From Bacteroidia bacterium (GTDB lineage Bacteria > Bacteroidota > Bacteroidia > CAIKAF01), in NCBI GenBank assembly GCA_016742095.1, contig JACVCJ010000002.1, positions 1 through 64,000 of the forward strand: a DNA stretch of 64,000 bases, in the 5' to 3' direction. How positions within the stretch are numbered: position 1 is the stretch's first letter; every line of letters begins with the position of its first letter. Of this stretch, positions 1 through 11,500 are shown one piece after another. Under the pieces are notes generated by a model, which worked only from the letters and a program-made list of their open reading frames with translations, did no database searches and was not told the origin of the DNA. The position numbers were made by a program, and so were the translations under genes.

Positions 1-3000
1 ATACAGGGTATAGTGATATTCGTCGCTCACGTAGTGCAGTGTAAAGGTCTCCAGGGCTTCCATGCATTTACTGCGGTACGCCAGGCGATAGGCATTGCGT
101 ACACTGTCCAGGTAGGCCTGGTAATTATTGAAGGCCGTTTCAGCAGCCAGCTCCAGCAGGTAGCTTACACAGGGGTCCTGTATGGTGTCCGTAGGGAAAG
201 GGACCACGGGTTCAATACAAGCGATATCAAAATTCAGCGGCGGCAGGGGCTCCTCCCATTCCGGGTCAGGTTCCGTTACCGGTAATGACCGCGGCAACCC
301 ACTGTCCCGGTATGGACTGCAGCAGGCAGATACCTCCGTTATTTCAAAATCCTCATGATCTTTGGCGCTCAGCACTTGCGTATACCCGTCACAGGCACAA
401 TGCGGAGGAATGAACGCCCTGTTCTTTTCAATGACCAGTTTGCCTTCGTATACAAAAGCATGTATGCCCTGGCTACTGCCGTACAGCTGGTTTATCGTAT
501 CTGCCCAGGCCTGTACAAAAGCGGCAAAAGACGCGTAACTGCTGTCGTATGTAAGTTCACTCTGCGTAAAGAAATGGCAGTCCCCCGAGGCCGTAAGCGC
601 ATACGTATCATAGGGTGCCTCAAAGGTCCCGCCCATGTAGGGTGCCAGGTTATATTCCAGGTATGCATTGAGGCAGGTATCTTCTGCACAGGGATCACAG
701 TTACGCATGGCCATACAGCTCTGCATGATAAAACTGGCCGTGTCGGTATTGGATAATGTTACCCTTACTACCGCGTAATGACTGCCCTGTCCGTCCTCGT
801 CCCGGGTCATGTCTGCGCTCACGTCGTTTATCCAGGATACATCATCATAATCGAACGGCGTACCGTCGGTGAATGTGGCCGGGAAGGTAAAACAGTCCTC
901 GTACTCGACAAGTACCTGGGGCGCGTAAAGGGCCACTTCCAGGCGGTCCTTCAGGATGCGTACGGCAATATGTTCCTGTGTACGGCAGCGCGGATCAGGG
1001 ACCACATCGCAGGTGCTGCCATACGCATCACGCAGAGCTCCGCTTACCGAAAGGGTACCACGCAGGCTTTCCTCGGTACTGCCCGGAGCAATATAGTACG
1101 GTGTGGCATCATCACTTTCTACAGCTCCAAAACTAAACCCGGCCTGCTGTGACGGCGCACCGGTCACGGCCGGTAACTGGTAGAAATTTGTAAAGGTGTA
1201 GGGTTGTGCCGGGGGAATGGTAAGGGAACTGCTGCCCGTATCCAGGTCAATGGTAAGCACGGCTCCGCTCACCGCATTGCTCAGCAGGAAATGTGGTGCG
1301 GGCGTGCTGCTGAATACCCAGCTGTAATCCGCCGGCGCATTATCGCCCAGTATCGATCTGAGGCCATAACCCAGCAAAGGGCCATAACTACCGAGCGTGA
1401 ACGGCGTGATATTCCAGAGCGAACCCGCACTGCTCAGGGCATTCATCAGGGCCTGTATTTCCCGGATCTCGGCCGTAGGCTTACACACGGCCGCTGTGGA
1501 GGTGCTGCAGCCTGTAAGAGTAAGACAGGTGCTGAAAGGGATCTCTATATAGGCATCCGGGCCCGGACCGGTATAACCATACAGTTTACCGTCGTGCACA
1601 TCCGTAATGAAATACACATCGTCCCAGTCCAGTCCGGCGGGTGCGCCGCCAGGCCAGTTAAGTGTAGTGGTGCAGTTACCGGCAATGATGATATCGATGC
1701 TGCCGGGACTTACACTGATGGACGCATTGTAGCCGTTGCCTTCATTATCCAGCCAGTTATGCAGAGCGGTACCCAGGTACGGACCGGCGTTCAGATCGGT
1801 CGTATTGCTGCCGAGCAGCTTACCGTTCAGCGCCAGTTGTCCCAGCATGTTCTCGAAGTCGATCTGCATGGGACACTTCCCGGTAACCGTGTAACCGGCC
1901 TGGGCCGCGTATTCGTCCAGTTCTTCCGGCGTAGGCGGATCATTGAATCCCGCGGCACTCAACATCGAGGCCAGCGTGGGAAATCGTTGTGTTTTATCCG
2001 TATACAGGATAAACTCCGGCAGATTACAGGGGTTGGCCGGTACGCCACCGAAACTCACGGAACTGTAATTGAACGGATAGATGTACAGCTCTTCGCCTAT
2101 ACAGTCCGTAAATATACCTGCTCTTTTGGTCTTGGGGAATATGTCCATGGCAAGTCCCATAGCGTCGTGACGCGCCGTGGCATACAAAATGGCGATCTGC
2201 CGCCATACCTGGTCGGGCTGTATGGCCGGGTTGGCCAGGTTAATGACAGACGGCACCGATAAGATACACGATGAGGGCGAAGCCGGCCCGCAGTTCACAT
2301 TCACAAAGGCCGTTCCCACAGCATCCAGCACCAGGCCGTTATCGCTCTGGTAGTATGTGAGTTTCCCCAGCAGCAGGTCGCGGGCGGTCAGGGCCGGTGT
2401 GATATTGAGCAGGTTCCCGGAGGCGTAGGTCGTAGCCATACCGGCAAAGAACGGATCGTTCTCCAGCAGGCGGTCGATGATCTGGGCCCGGGTCATACCG
2501 GACGTAATGCCCAGCTCGCTCATGGCCAGTGCCGCCGTATAACGTTCCAGTATCTTAGCATATTCATACGTATTTACGTCCGCCGGGGTACCCGAACCAT
2601 TATCGATAGAGACCGTATGGGTCAGTGCATCGCTGCAGAATTCATATTTAAAGTATTCGGGATGGTACACCACCAGCGAACGGGCAAACGAAGGCTGCCA
2701 GGCCGAAAGAAAACCACTGAGCGTGGCCAGCTGTTCAGGATAGGCATAGCGTGCGCCCGTAAGGGGATCGGTATAGGCCGATTCGCCGGCGGCCAGTGCG
2801 GGTAGTTCGTTCCCGTTACCGTCGTCGTACATGCTGATGCGCACCCGGTTGCCGTACACGTCGTAATAGCCCCGCAGCCATTCTCCGCTCAGCGGATGCC
2901 GGTAACGCGGATTGCGCCAGCTGGCCGGTGACTGATCAAATACGGTATAGCCCGGCTGATCCCCGGCGCCGAAAGGGTTGTCGAACTGTGTGGCATCCCT

Positions 3001-5547
3001 GCGCGGGAAGGCATTCCCCTCATTGAACAGGGAAAGCGGATAGGCCGAAGCATCGCCGTTATCGTGCTCCGCATACTGGCCCAGGGGCGATACGTCATAC
3101 AGCATCATTTCCCAGCCCAGGGTGCACTCGTCCTTGTAATTATCTCCGCAAAGGCCTTCACACTGGTCTTTCAGGTTGTTATACGCCATGGTCACCGCAG
3201 CACTATCGCCGTTAAAGGCTTCCAGGTTCTCTTCCAGGAAGGCCGTAAGCGTTCCTACAGCGGCCAGGCAACTGTCGCAGGTAATAAAACAGTCTGAAAG
3301 TGAGGGCGCCGTATAAAAATCGTCCAGCGTAAGCAGGCAGGTATCCATGGCCATGATCGTATCCAGGTAGCTTTCGATCGCTTCGGTATTCACCCGTACC
3401 TGTTTCAGCAGGTTATACACACCGGGCTGCAGGGTGAGCACCGTATCAAAGGCGTAACTGTCCGGCCCGTCACACACGTTGTTCAGCGCGGAACCGGGTA
3501 TCCGCAGTAACATAGGCCCGCTGAGGCTATCGTTGCCCAGCAGGTAATTGCCGCAGTCATCGCGCAGACTTATTTCCAGGTCATATACACAATCAGCACA
3601 GAACCCGGGCACACAGGCCGGGGAAAACTCCTCCGGGAAAAATTCATAATCGAATGCATAGTCTTTTTCACTGGCCACCAGCAGATACCGGTTCAGGGTA
3701 TATCCCAGCGAATCGGCACTTACGAGGTTCTGGTTGCCATGTACGTTCTGGGCGCTGAGTTCAAGCAGGTCCTCGGTCCTTTCCTCTCCCAGGTCCTGCC
3801 ATTCCTGTCCCAGGCTGTCGCGCAGCGGGTCCAGCTGTTCAGGCGCCACACCGGCCAGAGAGGTAGCGATGGTCTTTCCGGCCAGGTCGGTATAGGTAAT
3901 GCTCACCTGCCCGTTGGCATCGATGATCATACTTTTCTGGTAATACGGTGCATAACCGGCATCGGTACCGAACAGGCGGTTCAGGTCTTCCTGTGAGGGA
4001 TTGCCGTATACATACTGTGTTTCGTGCCCGCTCCCGATGCGGTGCTCGTAGCCTGCCCCGCTCTGTATCCTGGGGCGAGAGGCATTATCGGCTTCATAGA
4101 TCACCCGGGTAAAGGGGAACTTAAGCGCATCCGGCAAACGGGCCTGCTGCCGGTTCTTGTTCGGGTTCTGTGCCGAATAGTAACGGCTTACACCCCGCGT
4201 AGTGTCCATACCCTGCGATCCTGCATAACAGGTACCGGGTACCGGGGTATCGAAATCAAAATTGAAATAGCTGTATTTATTGCCGTTATCGTCGAGATTA
4301 TAATTGGACTTGTACCAGAAACCGGGTTCGGTAACCCCCGGCAGTGTGGTAACGGCCGGACGACCCAGGAAATCGTATATGGTCTCCGTGACCACACCCA
4401 GCCTGCCGTAATCATTGCGACTGGTCTGGGCACCCATATCCGCCTTTACGGCCACATTATTCTGCCGTATCCGCAGCGAGCCATCGGCATAGGTACCCTG
4501 TGGCAATATCTTGCCTTCTTCAGAAAATGTGATGCCGTACTGTGCATTCAGGTTGTTGATCAGGGTGCCGTTATACAGGTCTATAGAGAAAAGGGCATCC
4601 GCCGGCACATCTGCTACCGTATAACTGCCCGTATTGAGTGAATCGAAAGACCAGGTGCCGAACAGATCGTCTTCGAGCTCTGGCCCGCCCCTGGTAAGCG
4701 GACGTACCCTTGCACAGATATATCCCCTGGAATAGATGACCGGTATAAAATAGCTGCGCTGGGTAGAAGGCACGCGAACCCGTGAAGAACGGTTGCGGAA
4801 CTGCACCGGCAGCGAAGAGGCAGGTAAACTGCTGCCCAGTCCGCCGCTGGCCGCATAATCGTTCACATAGGTCCACTCCACCTCGTAGGCCGATGCCCAG
4901 CTGAGCGGCGTCCAGGTAATATAGAACACATTGTCGCGGGTAAAATACGTATTTACCGAACCTGTCGGCGGCACCGCAATGCTTGTGGACAAGGTGCCCA
5001 GGTTATAGTAACGGGTACGCTGCAGCTCCAGGTTCACCTTTACATCGGCGGGTATATCGGCATAGGACACGATGCTGCCGTCTTCCCGGGTGGCCGACAC
5101 CGAAAGAATGTTCACGTCTGACCAATAGGCGTTCGGGTATACCTTAAAGGCACGTTCCTTATCGCGGGTGACCAGGTCGGGCGATTTCTCCGTTTCGAGG
5201 GTAATGATGTCGGTTATAATGGACGAAGGACTCCCGAAGGGGTTTACCGTACGGTAATTTACTTCCAGCTGAACCTGTATCTTCATATATCCCGGATAAC
5301 AGGCATTCTCCTCCGGATCGGTATACAGCGACACCAGCATGGCCGCTTCCTTATCACGGAAATCTGCCGTATTTGCCGCAATGGCCGCATAGGCCGGATC
5401 GGTAACACTACCCACAAAATCGGTGCTTCCCGGGAACGTGTTCACCGGATAATCGATCAGGATACCGGGAATATTAGGCTGTGCATAGGCACGAAAAAAC
5501 ACGCTGCCTATAACAAAAACGAATATGCGAACAATGTGTTTATGCAT
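1..5547 (-). CDS. Giant secreted RHS/YD-type protein, C-terminus outside window
   Basis: The frame is open from an ATG at 5547 to the left edge without a stop, giving 1849 visible residues, so the C-terminus lies outside. The N-terminus is a signal peptide ending near AYA-QP (residue ~23). A fibronectin-like stretch (about residues 190-230) is followed by RHS-like motifs: YDFLGRPAV near residue 390 and YTDLAGKTIATSLAG near 550. Further on are cysteine clusters (CADC, CDSC, CEGLC, then a DVSPLGQY motif near 800; later CDPC and a CC pair). These features match a Bacteroidetes family of giant exported proteins that usually end in an RHS core. That end is not visible here, so a toxin or adhesin role is inference. 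The start lies 4 nt after the stop of the 2219-aa gene, implying translational coupling. Confidence 0.85.
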   Translation of the reverse strand, partial: MHKHIVRIFVFVIGSVFFRAYAQPNIPGILIDYPVNTFPGSTDFVGSVTDPAYAAIAANTADFRDKEAAMLVSLYTDPEENACYPGYMKIQVQLEVNYRTVNPFGSPSSIITDIITLETEKSPDLVTRDKERAFKVYPNAYWSDVNILSVSATREDGSIVSYADIPADVKVNLELQRTRYYNLGTLSTSIAVPPTGSVNTYFTRDNVFYITWTPLSWASAYEVEWTYVNDYAASGGLGSSLPASSLPVQFRNRSSRVRVPSTQRSYFIPVIYSRGYICARVRPLTRGGPELEDDLFGTWSFDSLNTGSYTVADVPADALFSIDLYNGTLINNLNAQYGITFSEEGKILPQGTYADGSLRIRQNNVAVKADMGAQTSRNDYGRLGVVTETIYDFLGRPAVTTLPGVTEPGFWYKSNYNLDDNGNKYSYFNFDFDTPVPGTCYAGSQGMDTTRGVSRYYSAQNPNKNRQQARLPDALKFPFTRVIYEADNASRPRIQSGAGYEHRIGSGHETQYVYGNPSQEDLNRLFGTDAGYAPYYQKSMIIDANGQVSITYTDLAGKTIATSLAGVAPEQLDPLRDSLGQEWQDLGEERTEDLLELSAQNVHGNQNLVSADSLGYTLNRYLLVASEKDYAFDYEFFPEEFSPACVPGFCADCVYDLEISLRDDCGNYLLGNDSLSGPMLLRIPGSALNNVCDGPDSYAFDTVLTLQPGVYNLLKQVRVNTEAIESYLDTIMAMDTCLLTLDDFYTAPSLSDCFITCDSCLAAVGTLTAFLEENLEAFNGDSAAVTMAYNNLKDQCEGLCGDNYKDECTLGWEMMLYDVSPLGQYAEHDNGDASAYPLSLFNEGNAFPRRDATQFDNPFGAGDQPGYTVFDQSPASWRNPRYRHPLSGEWLRGYYDVYGNRVRISMYDDGNGNELPALAAGESAYTDPLTGARYAYPEQLATLSGFLSAWQPSFARSLVVYHPEYFKYEFCSDALTHTVSIDNGSGTPADVNTYEYAKILERYTAALAMSELGITSGMTRAQIIDRLLENDPFFAGMATTYASGNLLNITPALTARDLLLGKLTYYQSDNGLVLDAVGTAFVNVNCGPASPSSCILSVPSVINLANPAIQPDQVWRQIAILYATARHDAMGLAMDIFPKTKRAGIFTDCIGEELYIYPFNYSSVSFGGVPANPCNLPEFILYTDKTQRFPTLASMLSAAGFNDPPTPEELDEYAAQAGYTVTGKCPMQIDFENMLGQLALNGKLLGSNTTDLNAGPYLGTALHNWLDNEGNGYNASISVSPGSIDIIIAGNCTTTLNWPGGAPAGLDWDDVYFITDVHDGKLYGYTGPGPDAYIEIPFSTCLTLTGCSTSTAAVCKPTAEIREIQALMNALSSAGSLWNITPFTLGSYGPLLGYGLRSILGDNAPADYSWVFSSTPAPHFLLSNAVSGAVLTIDLDTGSSSLTIPPAQPYTFTNFYQLPAVTGAPSQQAGFSFGAVESDDATPYYIAPGSTEESLRGTLSVSGALRDAYGSTCDVVPDPRCRTQEHIAVRILKDRLEVALYAPQVLVEYEDCFTFPATFTDGTPFDYDDVSWINDVSADMTRDEDGQGSHYAVVRVTLSNTDTASFIMQSCMAMRNCDPCAEDTCLNAYLEYNLAPYMGGTFEAPYDTYALTASGDCHFFTQSELTYDSSYASFAAFVQAWADTINQLYGSSQGIHAFVYEGKLVIEKNRAFIPPHCACDGYTQVLSAKDHEDFEITEVSACCSPYRDSGLPRSLPVTEPDPEWEEPLPPLNFDIACIEPVVPFPTDTIQDPCVSYLLELAAETAFNNYQAYLDSVRNAYRLAYRSKCMEALETFTLHYVSDEYHYTLY

Positions 5548-5551
5548 GGCT

Positions 5552-8500
5552 TCAGCGTTTAAAGGTGTGTGTATTCGACTCCTGGATGGTCATGACCCCG
5601 CGTTCGGTCTCCTTCTTTACCCGGACCAGCTTGCCTTCTTCATCGTATTCATAAAAGGTGGCAAAGTTGTTCTCGTCCAGTTCGGCCCGGAAACGGAAAT
5701 TATCGCGGTCGTAGGCATAGCTCTTCATATTCGCATCAAAAGGATGTATGCGGATATCGTCGAACAGCGTCTGTTCAGCGCCCGGATCCAATACCAGGGA
5801 CAATGTGCCGGAAGAACTGGCCGGGATAATAAAACGATATTCATATTTCTGCCAGCCTTCTGCCAGTTTTGACTTCTGCAAGGACCCCGGCACCACAATA
5901 GAAGAGGCGCCTGACAGTATATCGGCCGAGATATTCGTATAGGTATAGGTGCTATGTGTATACGTTCCTTTAGCCCAGAACGAAAGCACAAATTCCTTTG
6001 CGGGTGCCCCGCTGTTGGGCGAGAACACCGGCAGCAGATCGTTGTGATCGAGTACATAAGGCACGATCGGGGACTGTTGTTGTCCCGGCGGCAGTGTAAG
6101 TTCAAAATTTTTAGTATACTCATCATCCAGCTGCATGGAATACCTGCCGCTGTGAGCATCTGTATCCGTAATTTTGTTCAGATCATCAGCGATCCAGAAA
6201 TGCGGCCGTTTACAGGGCGCATCAAAAGCATCCTGGTAATAGTCCTCGAAACTGTCGTAGCCGATCTCCTTGTACATGGCGTTGGCCGCAATACCGGTGG
6301 ACAACATGTTCTTGAAGCCGTACACGGCTGCCGAGTAATTGCCCAGCGGGTTGATGTTCTCCAGGTCGAAGCCGTAGGGACTGTATATGGTCATGGTATT
6401 GGTCCAGTTCCAGTTCTCGTACTGCAGGTTGTTCACCTGGGTGTTCTGCTGCCAGAAGCCGCTGCTGCCGTTATAGGTATGGTAAGGCTTGTAATGCGCA
6501 AGGTAACCGTCACTGCGCAGGGTTTCGGCGCTGTATACGTTCGTATTGTTACGATTCCCCTGGAATACCCGGTTGCGCAGTGTGCGCCAGTTGCCGAGTA
6601 TCCCTGCCAGGTACGGGTTTACGACCTTACCCGTATCAGAGCAGCCATAGGTGGTCTCATAGGTATAACCGGCCGTTTCGCTGACCTCGAAACAGTTGTC
6701 GTACAAAATGAACTGCCTGTGCGAACCGTCGCTCATGGTTGCTGACACCAGTTTAAAGTAGGTACTGAAGATCGGGTTGTTGCCCTGGAACCACCAGTTG
6801 AACGAAGCCGGTTCCGAGTGCGTATCCATTATATAGTCGATGGAAACCACATCCGTCCAGTTAGCCGGGCTAAAGGTGCTGATGTCTTCCAGCGGAACGA
6901 TCAGCAAACGTTCGCAGTAGGGACAGCTTGCCGAACCGTGTGCCAGGCTTATGCTAAGGCGCGTATACTGCGTATTGGTCTGTATGCCCCAGAGTCCGGG
7001 CGGCGGCATTTCGTTAAGGCTCCATGCGGCATCTGCCGTATCGGTATCGATCCTGCCGAAACCCGTGTACCCGGGCATGCTGCAATGGAGCAGATAATTG
7101 CCGGCCCAGTTGGTGCCCGCGTCGTAATTGTAGGGATACCCCACCGAAGGGTCCGTTTCGTACTGTTCCAGGATAGCATCCGCCTGGTTAGAGAATACAT
7201 CGTTCCACACGGCAAGCAAAGCCAGTTCCACCGAATCGGTTGCCGGTACCAGCGTAGTATCGGTATATACTTCGGGCATACTGAACGTGGTATGCCATTG
7301 CTCTTTGAATTCGGTTGCCCCTGTGGCCAGCACCCTCAGGGTACTGTCGAAGACCAGCCTGTAGGTACCCGATACATTGCGCAGCGGATTTTCCATACTG
7401 GTAACGCTGCTGACAGTGCCCGGATGCTGGTTCCGATGTCCGGACCGGATAACCGTAAAAACAAGAGCGGGCGGATAGATGGCCGGGAAAACAGCTTTTT
7501 GTCCCGCGTAATTGATCAGGTACCATTTACCGCTAGGCTCATCCTTAGCCACCCAGTACCGGTAGGCGTTTGAATTAGGGTTTACGGGTGCATTACCATA
7601 ACGCAGCCCCAGGTATACTTCATCGCCGGGTTGCAGGTAAGCATACAGGCTTGGTTTGATCTCGCCCGTAAAACGGTCGAAGCGGCTGCTATCGTTTATT
7701 CCTGCAGTAGCAAAGCTGAACCGGATATTCTGAGCAGCCTGGCCCATACCCCGGTACACCCAGTGCGCCGGCATATCGGTTTTATAATATTTGTCTTTAT
7801 ACTCATTGGTAAGTTCCTGTACCAGGGGATTGCCGGTTGTCTTGTCCAGGGCCAGGGTACGGGTCTCCAGCAGGGCGCCTTTATCAAAAGAAATGGTCTT
7901 TTCCTGCAGGCCATAACGCTGTATCACCTTGGTAACTACTGCCGAACGGAAGCGGGTATGCTCTCTTTTAAAACCCGGGAAAAGCGAAAAAGAAATAAGC
8001 GCCGCCGCCGACAGCTGGGCATAGTTCAGGTTAAAGGCCAGGCTGCCGTTATAGCCCTCGGTATCCTGTTCCCTGAAATCGGCTACCATGTCATAGTCCA
8101 CCCCGATCTCTTCGTGGCTCTGTACGCCATCGCGGCCAACCACGTTAAAGTAATTGTCCAGTTTGCCGGAGGCCTCCCTCCTGTACAGGTACTCCGTGTA
8201 CGCAAAAGGCTCCGTGGCGCCTTCGGCATACATACGCTGCGCCATGACCTTACCGTGCATATCATTCAGCTCGATGCTGTACCCCTGTGAGGCTGTGAGG
8301 AAATTCCATGAATTCAGTGAAAGCAGGTTCACGATCGGGTTCGAACGTTTCTGCCTGGCGTCGATGGCCGTGTACCTGGCGATCACCGGGAACTCCCGGG
8401 CCGTATAATACTCATGCACCGTCTTACCCGTACTTCTGCTGGTAACCCCGGCATCGTAAACAATATCTTTCACTTCTACCCTTGAATAACCTACGGAAGG

Positions 8501-11500
8501 CGAAGGCATAAAGCTTTCCCCGAAAGGTTCCTCTACATAAAACCGCTCGTTCATCACCAGCAGGCGCTGAGGGTCTGAATTATAGACCGGCAGCTTGAAC
8601 GGGTTTTCATCGGCTCCCATGGCAGGCTCCCATGATGCCACCCCCGAAGAGCGGCCATCAGGAAGCATATACGAGAACTGCTGCCCGTAACTACGGCCCG
8701 CTTCGTCCGGCGACATGTTGTTCCAGCCATCACTGATCTCGACCTTCTGCACCCGCAGACCGCCTCCGTATTTACGATAATCCGGGTCGAACAGGCGCAC
8801 CCAGGAACGGTCCGTATCCACATGGCTTCCATAGCCTTCATTGCGCATGCGGCCGTTCACGCCCTGCAACATCTGCAACAGACTGTTCAGAATACTGGCC
8901 GAAGAAAGCAGTTTGATCACCTGTTCGGCATTATTATCGTCGATCTGTGGCTGGTTATAGGCATATTCGGGGGTGTACAGGCGCGAAAAGGACCAGGCCG
9001 CATACGCGAACGGACTGGAGGCCTGCCCTCCCGGCGCCGGGATAATATCCTTAATTTTTATATAGGCCTGCGACGAATTTATCATACCGCAATGATCTCC
9101 GCTGCGGTCGATCTCTGCATAGCCCGATACATATTCGTACTTTTTATCACCGGGTTTGTTCACGTTCAGCAGGAAGCGGAAATACAGGTATTTCAGCGGA
9201 CCGTACTGATCTCCGGGTGAGCGGTCCTCCTGCAGGTAGCGCCGCCTGAAATCTTCCGAGCTCAATGTGGCGCCTGCATCCGGCACATTTACGATAAGAT
9301 AGTTTTTGGGCCCCGATCCCAGCGTATAGGTCTGGTCGGAGATCGTCCCGTTCTTCGAGGAAGCAAAGCCCGCGATCGTGTACATAGCACTCGCCCGGCG
9401 GTCCTGCACATAGGCATAGTCATCGCTTTCATAGGTCACCGAAATAGACCCGCCCGAAGGCAGATCGATCTTTGACAGGGACCAGGCCGCTGCATATTCT
9501 GCCTGCTGTGCCGGGTCCTGCAGGGCATAGGGATAATCGATATTGGACATGGCATCGGGATTATCCGCAGGAGATTTCAGGATGCCCCAGCGATCGCTGT
9601 GCCCGTATACATATTCAAAATCAGAGCCGTTCCCGTCCTTCTGATTGTAGCTGAACTCGTAGGGGCTGTAGATACCCGCATTTGAATTTTCATAGGTAAA
9701 ATACAGTTTTTTCAGTGTCAGTTTACCCTGGTCCGCATCCAGCGAATTGGGCGTGGAGGGACAAAGTGAATAGTCGTATTCAAAATGTACTTTTTTCACC
9801 ACCGGCGTACTTAGCGTCGCTTCTACCGATTCATAGCTTATGCTTTTGATACACTTCAGCTTCTTGGCCGGCTGCAGATTTCCGTACACATCCGTACCAC
9901 AGGCATCCAGGCGGTCTTCCAGCTCGAACGACACCTTGTGTGTTTTCGATTGAATAGAATGGCAGTACCAGATGTCTTTGGTGCCGTATACCACATTGCC
10001 GCGGTCGTCGGTCGTATAGGTCTTCAGCCCTTCCATGTAACCGGCTTTCATACTCCCTGCAGTGGGTGTACGCCAGCCGTAATCCTGCACATCGGGCACA
10101 CGTTGTCCGCTGCCGTCACGGTTCCCGTATTCAAAAAGCACATATGCGCCCAGATCGTCCTGGCTGGGGCCGTTGCCGCTCAGGTCCACATAATCGGCAG
10201 AGAGTATCTCGGTAAGCATCCAGCTGTGTACATAGGCCGGCGTTTCCGTTTCCTGGAAGTAATTGTCAATACCCCGGTTATTATCTGCTGAGGCAGCAGA
10301 GGCCGTGTAATTCACCAGGCCGCTCTGGTTCTCCGCGGAGCCGGTGGCCAGGCCGCCATTGGGATTCGTACGCGTGCCTCCCACGGCAAAGGACTGCTCC
10401 AGCTGCCTGGTATTATAGGCCGTAAGTCCGAATACATAACGCATACCTTCCGGAGTTACCACCACGATCTCGGCAATGTGATTCGGCCGGGCATGCGGAG
10501 ACAGGTTACGGATCTTATGCGGGTACGCCTGGCGGATCTCCGATGCCGTAAGTGCATAGACCGCTGTATTTCTTGACTGGCGCGTATTACGTTCATTACT
10601 CACAATACCGTTCAGGGATGTTCCTTTTATATCCTGGAAACGGTTCTTCAGCGTTACTTTGGGATCCATGGGCACGGTACTGTTCTCGTACGCAATGGTC
10701 TGCGCGCCTTTCAGTGTGGAAGAAAGATAGGCCGCATCGGCTTCTGCCGCTTTTTCACCCAGCATGCGGAAGTAATAAGGCTCCCGGATATCGTTCGACC
10801 TGTGCCCGCGGAAAGGAATGTGCGTATAGGCTTCATTATCTTCTTTCCAGGCTCCCGAATTCGAGGTAACTACATTCAGGCTCAGGTCAAGGCCGGCGTC
10901 CACTACATTACCTATGCCTATTTCCATACCCAGCGAGCCCGAGGTACCCGGACTGAATTTACGGTTGTTGTACACATAACCGACCTCGTTGCGGAACGAC
11001 CGGAAAGAACCGGACAAACCCTGCGCCGATATGGAGAAAATATCATGTGTAAAACTGGTTAAAGGCAAATGTTTATGATGTTTGCTGAAATTATTGTCCT
11101 TCTCCCGGTTATAGTCCAGCAGCACGTTTTCGTCGCCCTGCGCCTTATCGGAGTACATATAGCCGAACGCGGGAATGCGTACCTCCTTTTCTGCCAGGCG
11201 CTGCACGGAGCCGAATGCAGAAACACTTCCGCCGAAATCCTGGTTCGCAGTAGCCCCGCCCACCTTGATGCGGCCGGAGAAAGAATAGGTCTCCATCGCT
11301 TTTTCGATGGACGGTGTATAGGTTGCCGTACCGAAATCGATGGTAGAAGAGCTTCCCATACCACCACCTGATTTTGTTCCGATCATTTTGTTTTCCTTGG
11401 CATTTTCTCGGCTTATCGTACCCGACTTTCGGCTGTAGTTCACACTGGTGTTAAACCCGATACTGGTTAGGCCCCGGCGCGAACTGATGCCGGCCCCGAT

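Noticed and set aside
1204-2262. 352-codon plus-strand frame and other plus-strand frames between 1 and 5500
   Set aside because: The minus strand here is one uninterrupted frame from 5547 to base 1, with coherent RHS-like and cysteine motifs. The plus-strand frames are low-quality shadows.
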